DNA of 64,000 nucleotides, from NCBI RefSeq assembly GCF_026339955.1, contig NZ_JAPEPW010000004.1, positions 124,001 through 188,000 of the forward strand, in the 5' to 3' direction. The notes beneath the pieces were generated by a model. The model did not search any database. It saw only the letters and a list, made by a program, of their open reading frames with translations, and was not told the DNA's origin. The position numbers were made by a program, and so were the translations under genes. Shown piece by piece: positions 18,681 to 27,044 of this stretch (position 1 is its first letter; every line of letters starts with the position of its first letter). This DNA comes from Streptomyces sp. NBC_01549 (GTDB taxonomy: Bacteria; Actinomycetota; Actinomycetes; Streptomycetales; Streptomycetaceae).

Positions 18681-20102
18681 TCAGGGTGTGCGGCGGGGCC
18701 GGAGGGCGATCAGCGCGGCGGCCGCAGCGAGTCCGGCGCCGGCCTGGACCCACCAGGCATGGTCGAACCCGGTGGTCGTGGCCTGGGGAGTCAGGGCGAC
18801 GAGAAGGGCCACGCCCACGGCGCTACCGATCTGTCGGCTCATGTTGAGTACGGCGCTGCCGGTGGTGGCGCGTTCGGGTGCGAGGGTGCCGGCGGCGGCG
18901 AACAGCGGCGCCTGGGCCAGACCGCCGGCCAGGCCGACCAGGATCAGGCCCGGGAACATGCCGCCCCAGTAGTCGGGGGTGGTGTGTATGGCGGTGAGCC
19001 AGTAGACGGCGGCGAGTGTCATGGCCAGCGTGCCGGTCACGGCGGGGGCGGTGCGTCCGAAGCGGCTCTGGAGGGGTCCGGCGTTCATGGCGAAGGCGAT
19101 CGAGGCGAGGGGCGCCGGGGCGATGCAGACCCCTGCGCGCAGTGGGCTGAAGTGCCAGACCTCCTGCATGAACAGGGCGGTGCTGAGCAGGACGATGGCG
19201 AACCCGGAGGAGAACAGGAACAGGGCCACGGTGGCGGCGGTGAACTCCCTGCCGGCGAACAGCTGCTTCTCGATCACCGGTGCCTCGGCGCGCAGGGTGC
19301 GCTGCACGGTCGCGGCGGCGGCCAGCGCGGCCGCGGCGAACAGGGTCACGGTGCGGATGTCCGTCCAGCCCCACCCCGGTCCCTGGACGGTGGCGAGTAC
19401 CAGCAGGCTCACGGCCAGCAGCAGTGCGAGGGCGGAGACCGGGTCCGGCAGGGCGGCGCCCTTGGGTTGGCGGACCTCGGGCAGCAGCAGCGCACCGGCG
19501 ACGAGGGTGGCGATGCCGACGGGAACGTTGATCAGGAAGATCCACCGCCAGTCGAGGGTGACGAGCAGTCCGCCGACGGGCGGGCCCGTCGAGGCCGCGA
19601 TCGCGCCCACGCCCGCCCACAGGCCGACGACCAGGGTGTGCCGGCGTTTGGGGAAGCTCGGGTAAAGCAGGCCGAGCGAGGTCGGCACGATCATCGCTGC
19701 GCCGACGGCCTGGAGAGCGCGGGCCGCGACCAGCACGCCGAGGCTGGGTGCGGCGGCCGCTACGGCGGAGGTGAGGGTGAAGAGTGCCACTCCGGACAGC
19801 AGCATCTTCTTGCGTCCCCAGTGGTCCGCGATGCGGCCGGCGGGCACGAGCACGGCGGCGAAGACGATGGCGTAGGCCGACAGGACCCACGACACGCTCG
19901 CGACGCCCGAGCCCGGGAACGACCAGCCGATCCCGTCGAGGGCGACGTTGACGACGAAGAAGTCGAGCTGGGCCATGAAGGCGACGGCACCGAGCACCGC
20001 CATGATGCTCCAGCGGCGCGGGTGACCGGACTCGGCGACGGCCGGGGCCGGGGCATCGTGCACTGTCGTCGCGACCGCTTGCGGTGCCACCTGTGTGGAC
20101 AT
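18681..20102 (-). CDS. MFS efflux transporter, DHA2 type
   Basis: A 473-residue integral membrane protein with about fourteen hydrophobic segments, typical of DHA2 drug:H+ antiporters. Visible motifs are GRIADHWGRKKMLLSG (motif A loop) and GPPVGGLL plus LDWRWIFLINVPVG (motif C region and following loop). ATG 20102 is preceded by GAGGAGG. The divergent TetR at 20213 and the repeated operator between them make it a substrate-inducible efflux pump. Confidence 0.85.
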   Translation of the reverse strand: MSTQVAPQAVATTVHDAPAPAVAESGHPRRWSIMAVLGAVAFMAQLDFFVVNVALDGIGWSFPGSGVASVSWVLSAYAIVFAAVLVPAGRIADHWGRKKMLLSGVALFTLTSAVAAAAPSLGVLVAARALQAVGAAMIVPTSLGLLYPSFPKRRHTLVVGLWAGVGAIAASTGPPVGGLLVTLDWRWIFLINVPVGIATLVAGALLLPEVRQPKGAALPDPVSALALLLAVSLLVLATVQGPGWGWTDIRTVTLFAAAALAAAATVQRTLRAEAPVIEKQLFAGREFTAATVALFLFSSGFAIVLLSTALFMQEVWHFSPLRAGVCIAPAPLASIAFAMNAGPLQSRFGRTAPAVTGTLAMTLAAVYWLTAIHTTPDYWGGMFPGLILVGLAGGLAQAPLFAAAGTLAPERATTGSAVLNMSRQIGSAVGVALLVALTPQATTTGFDHAWWVQAGAGLAAAAALIALRPRRTP

Positions 20103-20125
20103 CCCGTCCGCCTCCTCAGAAGAAT

Positions 20126-20196
20126 GGGCTTGGCAGCCCTTTTTTGGCCTGCCCCCAGGGAACACCTCACAGAAAGGGTTGTCAAGCCCTTTTTTG
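20126..20196. promoter_or_regulatory. Divergent operator for the TetR/MFS pair
   Basis: Two copies of a GGGyTTGnCAAGCCC-like site followed by TTTTTTG occur at 20126-20147 and 20175-20196, between the divergent MFS (20102) and TetR (20213) starts. The second is a near-palindrome, AGGGTTG-TCAAGCCCT. Paired sites in a divergent promoter are the usual arrangement for TetR autoregulation. Confidence 0.6.
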
Positions 20197-20212
20197 CGGT
20201 AGGGTTGTAGCC

Positions 20213-20839
20213 ATGACCACCACCAGCGAAGCGCCGGGTCAGAAGCTGACCGCCAAGGGCCTGGCCACACGCGAACGAATCGTCCGGGCGGCCGCCGAGC
20301 TGATCTACGAACACGGCGCGCAGAACACCAACAACGAGCAGATCCGCGAGGCAGCCGGAGTCAGCGGCTCGCAGCTGACGCGCCACTTCCCCACCAAGGA
20401 GTCCCTGGTGCGCGCGGTGCTCGCCTGGCAGGCCGACAGCATCGTCGCCCGCCACCAGGCGCCCGAGCTGGGCGAGCTGGACACCTTCGCCGCCCTTTAC
20501 CGGTGGGCCGACTCCTACATCGCCTCGCAGGACATGCTGCGCGGCGGCTGCACGTTCGGCTCCCTGGCCGCCGAGGTCGTCAAGAACGAGCCCTCCCACC
20601 GGGACGCGGTGGCCGACGGCTTCGAACGGTGGCAGGAGCTGTTCAAGCGCGGCCTGAGCAAGATGCGCGAGCACGGCGAACTGCGACCGGAGGCCGACCC
20701 GGCCGCGCTCGCCCACCTGCTCACCGCCGCGTTCCAGGGCGGAGCACTGCTGGACCAGGCGGCCGACGACAGCACGCCGCTGCGTGACGCGCTGTACGGA
20801 GCCCTGGCCTACATCGAGTCATTCGCCGCGGAACGCTGA
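20213..20839 (+). CDS. TetR-family repressor
   Basis: 208 residues with an N-terminal TetR helix-turn-helix: TRERIVRAAAELIYEHGA, then EQIREAAGVSGSQLTRHFPT KESL. The C-terminal ligand domain (MLRGGCTFGSLAAEVVKNEP) resembles the group with a conserved GC in the binding pocket. It is transcribed away from the MFS-NmrA-SDR operon and most likely represses both itself and that operon through the repeated sites at 20126-20196. Inducer unknown. Confidence 0.85.
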   Translation: MTTTSEAPGQKLTAKGLATRERIVRAAAELIYEHGAQNTNNEQIREAAGVSGSQLTRHFPTKESLVRAVLAWQADSIVARHQAPELGELDTFAALYRWADSYIASQDMLRGGCTFGSLAAEVVKNEPSHRDAVADGFERWQELFKRGLSKMREHGELRPEADPAALAHLLTAAFQGGALLDQAADDSTPLRDALYGALAYIESFAAER

Positions 20840-20876
20840 TCGCGTCGCGGGGTGTCGTCCCCCGGGCGGGAGTTGC

Positions 20877-21524
20877 TCAGGGGGTGCGGGAGGCGACCGG
20901 ACCGGGGCGGTGCTCCTGCCGGGACCGGGCCTGTGCGGTGAGCGGGAGCCCGGCGAACGTCTGATCCGCGACGCGTTCCAGTGCGGCCGTGTCGGACCCG
21001 GCCCTGGCCAGTACTTCCATGCCCCGGTTGACCGCCATGAGCAGGTGACTGATCCCCTGGGCGTCCGCCGCAGGATCGAGGTCGCCATGGCGCTGCGCGG
21101 CCCGAACGCACCCGGTCAGTGAACTCTCGATCCTGTCCAGGGCCTGCTGCACGCGCGCGGCGGCCTGCGGATCGTGGTCAACTCCTTCGACGACGAAGCC
21201 GGTCACCATGCAGCCGAGTCCGTCCGGGTCCTCGTGCACGAACCGCGCCGACTTCACGAGGTACGCGTGCAGCCGTTCCAGCGCGGTGTCGTCGGGGCCT
21301 TCGAGTACGGCCGCCCATGCCGCCTCGATTCGGCCGCAGTACGCCTCCAGTGTCCGCAGGTACAGCGAGCTCTTGTCGCCGAAGGCGGCGTAGAGGCTGC
21401 CACGGCCCAGCCCGGCGGCCTTGGCGATGTCGTCGACGCTGGTGCCGGCGTATCCGGTGCGGCGGAACTGTCGCTCGACGGCCTGTACGACCTCGTCCTT
21501 GTCGAATCCTGGTGGGCGCCCCAT
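20877..21524 (-). CDS. TetR-family regulator
   Basis: 215 residues starting MGRPPGFDKDEVVQAVERQF, with a standard helix-turn-helix (TSVDDIAKAAGLGRGSLYAA FGDK) and a C-terminal domain containing GLGCMVTGFVVEG. It is convergent with the other TetR and divergent from the aldehyde dehydrogenase. The promoter between it and the dehydrogenase is repeated in front of the MFS gene at 26622, so it may control both sites. Confidence 0.8.
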   Translation of the reverse strand: MGRPPGFDKDEVVQAVERQFRRTGYAGTSVDDIAKAAGLGRGSLYAAFGDKSSLYLRTLEAYCGRIEAAWAAVLEGPDDTALERLHAYLVKSARFVHEDPDGLGCMVTGFVVEGVDHDPQAAARVQQALDRIESSLTGCVRAAQRHGDLDPAADAQGISHLLMAVNRGMEVLARAGSDTAALERVADQTFAGLPLTAQARSRQEHRPGPVASRTP

Positions 21525-21550
21525 GGCGGCCAGCCTACAGCCCGCACAAG

Positions 21551-21660
21551 CGTTCTTGACATTCCGTTCCACAAGTTCCTACGGTTCATGACAGATCGGT
21601 CCAGAACGAGGTGACCGTTGTTCAGTGCATCCCGCGCATCCCGCAGAACGGATGAGACGC
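21551..21660 (+). promoter_or_regulatory. Promoter/operator repeat A
   Basis: This 110-bp block contains a TTGACA-type -35 (TTCTTGACATTCCGTTCC) and conserved islands GATCGGTCCAGAAC and CCCGCGCATCCCGCAGAACG. It recurs with roughly 83 percent identity at 26622-26732, ending in both cases at an ATG. The conserved first 40 bases probably hold the operator of the adjacent TetR. Confidence 0.55.
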
Positions 21661-23247
21661 ATGTCCCCGCACAGCAACACTGTGGCAGCACGAAACGGCC
21701 GGACGGTGACCGACGTGGTCACCCCCGGCCTGGTGTCTCGACTCACTCTGGGGGTGGAGGGCGGCGGCCGGGTCGTAAGCCGCACCCCCATGACGGGCGA
21801 GATCATCGCGGAGCTGCCCGAGTCGGCACCGGACGATGTCAAGACGGCATTCGCCAAGGCGCGAAAGGCGCAGCGGGAATGGGCCGCGCTTCCGGTGCGC
21901 AAGCGCACGGAAGTGCTGCTCCGGTTTCACGACAGTCTTCTGGACAAGCAGGCCGAGGTGATGGACCTGATCCAGGTGGAGACGGGGAAGGCCCGTCTGC
22001 ACGCACACGAGGAAGTGCAGTCAGTCGCCGTGGTCGCCCGGCACTACGGGCGCAGGGCCCCGGCATATCTCCGGCCGCGGCGACACCTTGGCGCGTTTCC
22101 GGTGCTGACAAAGGTCACCGAGTCGCACCACCCGCGAGGCGTGGTCGGGCAGATCGTCCCCTGGAACTACCCCCTTGAGCTCTCTTTGGGAGACGCGCTG
22201 CCTGCTCTTGTCGCGGGCAACGCCGTGGTGACGAAACCGGACACGCAGAGCACCCTGACGCCGCTGTGGGCGCGCAGGCAGCTCATCGAGGCCGGGCTGC
22301 CGGCCGATGTCTGGCAGATCGTCATCGGCGACGGCCGGGTCGTCGGGCCCGCGGTCGTGGATCAGGCCGACTATGTCGCCTTCACCGGCTCCGTTGGCAC
22401 CGGTCGGGACGTCGCGAGCCGTGCGGCAGCCCGTCTGGTCGGCGCGTCACTCGAGCTGGGCGGCAAGAACGCCCTACTCGTGCTGGCCGACGCGGACCTG
22501 GACAAGGCCGCCGAGGGCGCGGTTCGCGCGTGCTTCTCCTCGGCCGGCCAGCTCTGCCTGTCGGCCGAGCGGATCTTCGTCCACTCCTCGGTAGCCGCCG
22601 AGTTCCTGGAACGATTCGTCTGCCGCACGGAAGCACTCAGCCTCGGTACATCGCTGAGCTACGGGGTCGACATGGGTTCGCTGGCGGGCCCCCGCCAACT
22701 GGAAACGGTCTCTCGGCACGTCGACCAGGCCGTCGCCGAAGGGGCCACAGCCCTCACCGGAGGAAGGCCTCGCCCTGATATCGGCCCCTTCTTCTACGAG
22801 CCCACCATCCTCGACGGCGTGGAGCCCACAATGGCCGTCCACGCGGAGGAAACCTTCGGACCAGTCGTATCGGTGTACCGCTTCACCGACGAGGACGAGG
22901 CGATCGAGCGGGCGAACGCCACGCTGTACAGACTCAACTCCAGTGTGTGGACGAAGGACACACGGCGCGGTGAACGCATCGCGGCCCGTCTGCAAAGCGG
23001 CACCGTGAATGTCAACGAGGGCTACGCATCCGCCCATGGCAGCCTCCGCTCCCCGATGGGCGGCATGAAGGACTCCGGACTTGGCCGCCGCCACGGCCTC
23101 GAAGGCATCCTCAGCTACACGGAGGCGCAGACAGTCGCCACGCAGCGGATGCTTCCGCTGGCACCGTCGATGGGCATGGACGATCAGCGGTACGCCGCGT
23201 TCATCAGCCTGAGCCTGCGCGTCATGAAGGCACTGAGGCTCGCCTGA
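21661..23247 (+). CDS. Aldehyde dehydrogenase (succinate-semialdehyde dehydrogenase-like)
   Basis: A 528-residue NAD(P)+-dependent aldehyde dehydrogenase. It has the WNYPL loop, FTGSVGTGRDV cofactor loop, LELGGKN with the general-base Glu and SSAGQLCLSAERI with the catalytic Cys. The subgroup resembles GabD2-type enzymes. I chose ATG 21661 because the homologous promoter repeat at 26622 ends at the equivalent ATG; in-frame ATGs also occur at 21625 and 21652. Control by the divergent TetR is inferred. Confidence 0.85.
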   Translation: MSPHSNTVAARNGRTVTDVVTPGLVSRLTLGVEGGGRVVSRTPMTGEIIAELPESAPDDVKTAFAKARKAQREWAALPVRKRTEVLLRFHDSLLDKQAEVMDLIQVETGKARLHAHEEVQSVAVVARHYGRRAPAYLRPRRHLGAFPVLTKVTESHHPRGVVGQIVPWNYPLELSLGDALPALVAGNAVVTKPDTQSTLTPLWARRQLIEAGLPADVWQIVIGDGRVVGPAVVDQADYVAFTGSVGTGRDVASRAAARLVGASLELGGKNALLVLADADLDKAAEGAVRACFSSAGQLCLSAERIFVHSSVAAEFLERFVCRTEALSLGTSLSYGVDMGSLAGPRQLETVSRHVDQAVAEGATALTGGRPRPDIGPFFYEPTILDGVEPTMAVHAEETFGPVVSVYRFTDEDEAIERANATLYRLNSSVWTKDTRRGERIAARLQSGTVNVNEGYASAHGSLRSPMGGMKDSGLGRRHGLEGILSYTEAQTVATQRMLPLAPSMGMDDQRYAAFISLSLRVMKALRLA

Positions 23248-23536
23248 TGCGACCCCGGCGCGAACGTCGCGGACGTGCTCGGCGAGTTCGCCGGAGTCGA
23301 TGTCACAGAAGGGGCCGCAGATCTCGATGTGCTTCGGCGTGCCCTGGCTGTCAGGAGGTCGCAGACGGCGACTTCTCGAAGTCGGCGACGGACATGCCGT
23401 CCCAGTCGTACAGCGACGAGAAGCCGGTGTGCCGGTCGTGATCTCACACGACGGTCACTGTTCTCCGCGGTGAGGCACTGCTCCCTCGTACCCGGCTGTG
23501 TCCGGGACGTGCGTGCAGCGGAATTCGACAGTGTTG
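23248..23536. other. No intact gene; unidentified remnant
   Basis: On the minus strand a short piece reads HIEICGPFCDIDSGELAEHV then RDVRAGV, with codon use like a real gene, but it has no start and is broken on both sides. No family is recognised. Confidence 0.3.
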
Positions 23537-24094
23537 CTACTCTCCCCATGGTCCATTGATCACGCCACGTTCCATGGATGTGACGCCGTCCGCCGCCCGT
23601 TCCTGCGCGAGTTGGTAGGTGAGCGTGTAGGGCGGCGCGGCCGTCTCGGAGCGGGCACCATGGGCGAGGACTTCGTCGGCCAGATGGCGGACCATCTGAA
23701 GCCGCGGATAAGCGGCATGGATCCGGCTCTGCTCCTCGGCCACGAGGTCGGCGTTCTTTCCGAAGTCGATCCAGATGCCTTCGTAGGTCAGGTAGGTCAG
23801 CAGCCCCATTCGCTCGGGGATCTGCGGAGTGGTGTGCAAGGCGATGGCCTCCCAGACCGTGTCGACATCCCGGGCCGGGGCGCCGAGACCGGTCAGCACG
23901 GCGGGCCCTTGTCGACATCCCCGGGCCGCAGCGCCAAGACCGTTCAGTACGGCGGCGGCGAGATCGGCACTACCCCTCTCGAACCGCAGCAGGCGGTGTG
24001 CCAGTTCACGGTGTGACCCGCCTCGGCCTGCCACCTGGCGATGTGGCGCCACGAGAGCTGCTCGCGGGCAAGAAATGGCACGGACGTTGACCAT
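23537..24094 (-). pseudogene. HD-domain hydrolase, rearranged N-terminus
   Basis: The C-terminal part reads DVDTVWEAIALHTTPQIPER and DFGKNADLVAEEQSRIHAAY, then PRLQMVRHLADEVLAHGARS, as in cyanamide-hydratase-like HD proteins. The expected N-terminal metal-binding HxxxHD part is not visible. Just before the conserved core is an imperfect tandem repeat of about 50 bp (AVLNGLGAAAR / AVLTGLGAPAR). The first ~40 residues are Arg-rich and look out of frame. Probably non-functional. Confidence 0.5.
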
Positions 24095-24111
24095 CGCTAC
24101 ATAGGGGCCAC

Positions 24112-24380
24112 ATGACGAACAGGCATCGCGTCACAGTGCTCGTACTGCCCGGTGTACTCGCGCTCGAGTTCGGCGCCGTGACGCAGATCTTCTCGACGGA
24201 CCCGCACTACGCGCTGACCCTGTGCGCCGAGAGCGGTCCCGGACCCGTGCCCGGGTCCGGCTTCGCGGTCACCGTCGCCGCTGGCCTCGAAGCACTGGAC
24301 GACGCCGACACCGTGATCATCCCGGGTTACGACGACATCGACGCGACCCCGGCGCCCCGCACCTTGAGGGCGCTGCGGGG
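24112..24380 (+). pseudogene. GlxA-type AraC regulator, 5' part (split by IS110)
   Basis: From ATG 24112 about 90 residues form the start of a DJ-1/PfpI-like amidotransferase domain (VTVLVLPGVLALEFGAVTQI FSTD and DADTVIIPGYDDID), as in GlxA-family regulators that fuse this sensor domain to an AraC helix-turn-helix. The frame is interrupted at about 24380 by the IS110 element and resumes at 25926. Confidence 0.75.
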
Positions 24381-24444
24381 GGTGCCTCTATGTCCTTCGT
24401 CAAGGCACCCCTGTCGGGTTTGGGATGGTTCGGTCTTGCTGGGG

Positions 24445-25662
24445 TCATGCGGCGAGCTCGACGTCCGCGGGCGTGCGGGATTCGTAGAAGGTGCCGTCGC
24501 GGAGCATGGCGAACAGGACGCTGATGCGTTGGCGGGCGAGGCGGAGGAGGGCCTGGGTGTGGGTTTTGCCGCGGGCTCGCTGGCGGTCGTAGTAGGTGCG
24601 GGAGGCGGGATCGGCGTTCATGCAGGCGAAGGCGGAGAGGAACATGGCGCGCTTGAGCTGGCGGTTTCCGCCTCGGGGTGCGTGTTCGCCGTGGATCGAG
24701 GTTCCCGACGACTTCGTGGTCGGGGCGAGTCCGGCGTAGGAGGCCAGGTGGGCGGCGCTCGGGAAGCTGGTGCCGTCGCCGACGGTGACGAGCAGGACTG
24801 CGGCGGTCCTGACGCCGACGCCAGGCATCGACGTCAGGACGGGGGAAAGAGGGTGGGCCTCCAGCAGGGCGTTGATCTGGGCTTCCAGGGCCCGGCGCTG
24901 TTCGTGGACGGCGGCCAGGGAGTGGGCCAGGGACGGGATCACGATGTCGAGGGTGCCGGTCCCGGGCACGACCACGGTCTGCTCGTCGAGGGCGTCGAAG
25001 ACCTCGTCGATCAGCCGCGCGGCCATGCGCGGGGCCTTGGGCCGGATGACCTCGACGAGTCTGCGGCGGCCGGCCTTGCGCAGTGCGGCGGGGGAACCGT
25101 AGCGCTCCAGCAGCCAGGTGACGGCCTGGTGGTCGAGGCGAGGGCCCAGGACGCGCTCCAGGCTGGGGTGGAACTGGGTGAGCAGGCCGCGTATCCGGTT
25201 GGACGTGCGGGTGGCCTCGGCCGCGAGGTCCTGGTCGAAGCCGACGAGGACCGTGAGTTCGGCGGTGATCGCGTCGGTGAGTTCCAGCGAGCGCAGGGTG
25301 TGCGGCATGGTGCGGGCCGCATCCGCGATGACCGCAGCGTCCTTCGCATCGGTCTTGGCCTCGCCCGGATACAGGTCGGCGATCCGCCGCATTGCGAGTC
25401 CGGGCAGGTAGGCAACCTTGCAGCCCGCGTCCCGGGCGACCGTGAGCGGGAGGGCTCCGATGGATGCGGGCTGGTCCACGATCACCAGTACGGTGCCGAA
25501 CTTCGCGGCCAGTTTGTCGAACACGGCCCGCAGTTTCGGCTCGCTGTTGGGCAGCTGCTTGTCGAAGACCTTCTTGCCGGCCGGAGTCAGCCCGTGCCCG
25601 TGATGAGAGCTCTTTCCGACGTCCAGGCCGAGGAACACGCCCACGTCTTCGGTGTCGAACAT
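24445..25662 (-). CDS. IS110-family transposase (DEDD recombinase)
   Basis: 405 residues from ATG 25662, which is preceded by GGAAGG. The N-terminal RuvC-like DEDD domain is present: FLGLDVGKSSHHGHGLTPAG and VIVDQPASIG, and EAKTDAKDAAVIADAARTMP. The C-terminal IS116/IS110 domain has SMPGVGVRTAAVLLVTVGDG and SYAGLAPTTKSSGTSIHGEH. The length is normal and no key residue is missing, so the element may be active. It would act with a bridge RNA encoded in its non-coding end. Confidence 0.9.
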   Translation of the reverse strand: MFDTEDVGVFLGLDVGKSSHHGHGLTPAGKKVFDKQLPNSEPKLRAVFDKLAAKFGTVLVIVDQPASIGALPLTVARDAGCKVAYLPGLAMRRIADLYPGEAKTDAKDAAVIADAARTMPHTLRSLELTDAITAELTVLVGFDQDLAAEATRTSNRIRGLLTQFHPSLERVLGPRLDHQAVTWLLERYGSPAALRKAGRRRLVEVIRPKAPRMAARLIDEVFDALDEQTVVVPGTGTLDIVIPSLAHSLAAVHEQRRALEAQINALLEAHPLSPVLTSMPGVGVRTAAVLLVTVGDGTSFPSAAHLASYAGLAPTTKSSGTSIHGEHAPRGGNRQLKRAMFLSAFACMNADPASRTYYDRQRARGKTHTQALLRLARQRISVLFAMLRDGTFYESRTPADVELAA

Positions 25663-25925
25663 CGCGCCCTTCCAGGAGAGTTGAACGTGCCGGCCTCGGC
25701 GGTGGTGTCGTACGCGCGCATCCACGTTATGCAGACCTGCCGCCCGCGAGCTGTCCGGCATTGCGCCGGACCGGGTGGTGGCCGGACCTCTCATCAGCGT
25801 CTCCGACGGCACCTCCCGGGCCCGGTGACACCACCCCCCAGGTCATGCCTTCGACAGGGGGACACAGTCATGCCGGGCCCGGAGGCCAGCGGCCCTCTTG
25901 CAGGACCGCGGAAAACATAACGGGG
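25663..25925 (-). ncRNA. Candidate IS110 bridge-RNA region
   Basis: In IS110-group elements the long non-coding end upstream of the recombinase encodes a structured bridge RNA that pairs with target and donor DNA. Here that end is about 263 nt, long enough for such an RNA, whereas the downstream end is only 64 nt. I have not folded it, so the exact RNA boundaries are unknown. Confidence 0.4.
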
Positions 25926-26610
25926 GCTCACACCCGAGGCGCCCGGCTCGTCTCCATCTGCACCGGAGCCTTCGTCCTCACCGCGGCCGGACTGCTCGAC
26001 GGGCGCCCGGCCACCACGCACTGGCGGCAGGCTGAGCAGTTGCGAAGGCGCTACCCTCTCGTCAACGTCCTGCCGAACCAGCTCTATGTGGACGACGGTG
26101 ACATCCTCACGTCCGCCGGCGTGACGGCAGGGATCGACCTGTGCCTGCATCTGATCCGCACCGACCTGGGTGCGGCGGCGGCGAACACACGGGCACGGGA
26201 TCTCGTCGCGCCGCCCCGGCGGCAGGGCAGCCAGGCTCAGTTCATCGAACAGTTCCGTCCCTGGCCGATGGCGACGAGCTCGCCTTGCTGCGGGAGTGGA
26301 TGCTCGACCACCTCGCAGACCCCCTCACCGTCGACGACCTCGCGGAACGGGCCCATATGTCACGGCGGACCTTCATCCGCCGCTTCCGCGAGGAGACCGC
26401 CACCACGCCGATGGCCTGGCTGACCGGCGCACGCATCGATCGGGCGCGCGAGCTGCTGGAGGCGAGTTCCGTGCCGGTGGAACGCGTGGGCCGCTTCACC
26501 GGCCTCGGTGCCCCTGCCTCCCTGCGGGCTGTCTTCCACCGGCATCTTGGCACCTCGCCCCAGGAGTACCGGACTCAGTTCCGCCACAAGGCGCAGTCGG
26601 TTGCCTCTCC
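25926..26610 (+). pseudogene. GlxA-type AraC regulator, 3' part, with second frameshift
   Basis: The DJ-1 domain resumes with AHTRGARLVSICTGAFVLTA, including the cysteine of ICTGAF. After QAQFIEQ a one-base shift near 26245 moves the AraC helix-turn-helix (VDDLAERAHMSRRTFIRRFR then GTSPQEYRTQF) into another frame. The normal stop is missing because the sequence runs into the promoter repeat at 26622. The gene is thus broken three ways: IS110, frameshift and lost 3' end. Confidence 0.75.
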
Positions 26611-26621
26611 CCCTTCACATG

Positions 26622-26732
26622 CGTTCTTGACATTTCGTTCCACAAGTCCATACGGTTCTTGTCGGATCGGTCCAGAACTCTGGTGTCCGTTGTTCACGGC
26701 ACCCCGCGCATCCCGCAGAACGGAAAAGACGC
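26622..26732 (+). promoter_or_regulatory. Promoter/operator repeat B
   Basis: A second copy of the block at 21551-21660: TTCTTGACATTTCGTTCC with the GATCGGTCCAGAAC and CGCGCATCCCGCAGAACGG islands, ending at ATG 26733. It drives the MFS remnant and DHA2 pump behind it and may place them under the TetR at 20877. Confidence 0.55.
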
Positions 26733-27044
26733 ATGTCTTCGCAAGATCGGATGACCCCTCCACGAACGCAGAGAGGAGGCCCGGACAGCGACCCGAACTA
26801 CGCCTCCGCCACGATCGGTCTGCGCCCCGAAGAGACCGGCGCGCGTGGCGCCCTCGTGACCATGCCGACGCAGATCGGATCGGTCGCCGGCATCGGCATC
26901 CCGATCGTCATGCTCGCCACCGCCTCCGGCGAAGCCTCTCTGAAGACCTACCGACACGCCTGGCCGGTCATGACGGCCCGCACGGCCGCCGCGGCCAGGG
27001 TGTCGCGGGGCGTATCGCAGAAAAGGGCGGTGCCTGTCCGATGA
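26733..27044 (+). pseudogene. MFS transporter with internal deletion, in pump leader
   Basis: 103 residues: an N-terminal start (MSSQDRMTPPRTQRGG) joined to a late helix and C-terminus (ALVTMPTQIGSVAGIGIPIV MLATASGEASL). The PTQIG helix is typical of the penultimate membrane segments of DHA2 pumps, so almost the whole transporter is deleted in frame. Its TGA overlaps the ATG of the next pump (ATGA), so the remnant may serve only for translational coupling. Confidence 0.5.

Larger units (their letters stand above)
24381..25925 (-). mobile_element. IS110-family element inserted in a regulator gene
   Basis: About 1545 bp lie between the two halves of the GlxA gene. Joining CTGCGG to the GCTCACACC at 25926, with G-run ambiguity, restores the expected RALRGAHTRGARLV sequence. 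As usual for IS110, there are no long terminal inverted repeats. The coding region is on the minus strand, with about 263 non-coding bases upstream of it and 64 downstream. Confidence 0.8.

Noticed and set aside
17125..20210. Long plus-strand frames opposite the SDR, NmrA and MFS genes
   Set aside because: Codon-position shadows of clearly homologous minus-strand genes.
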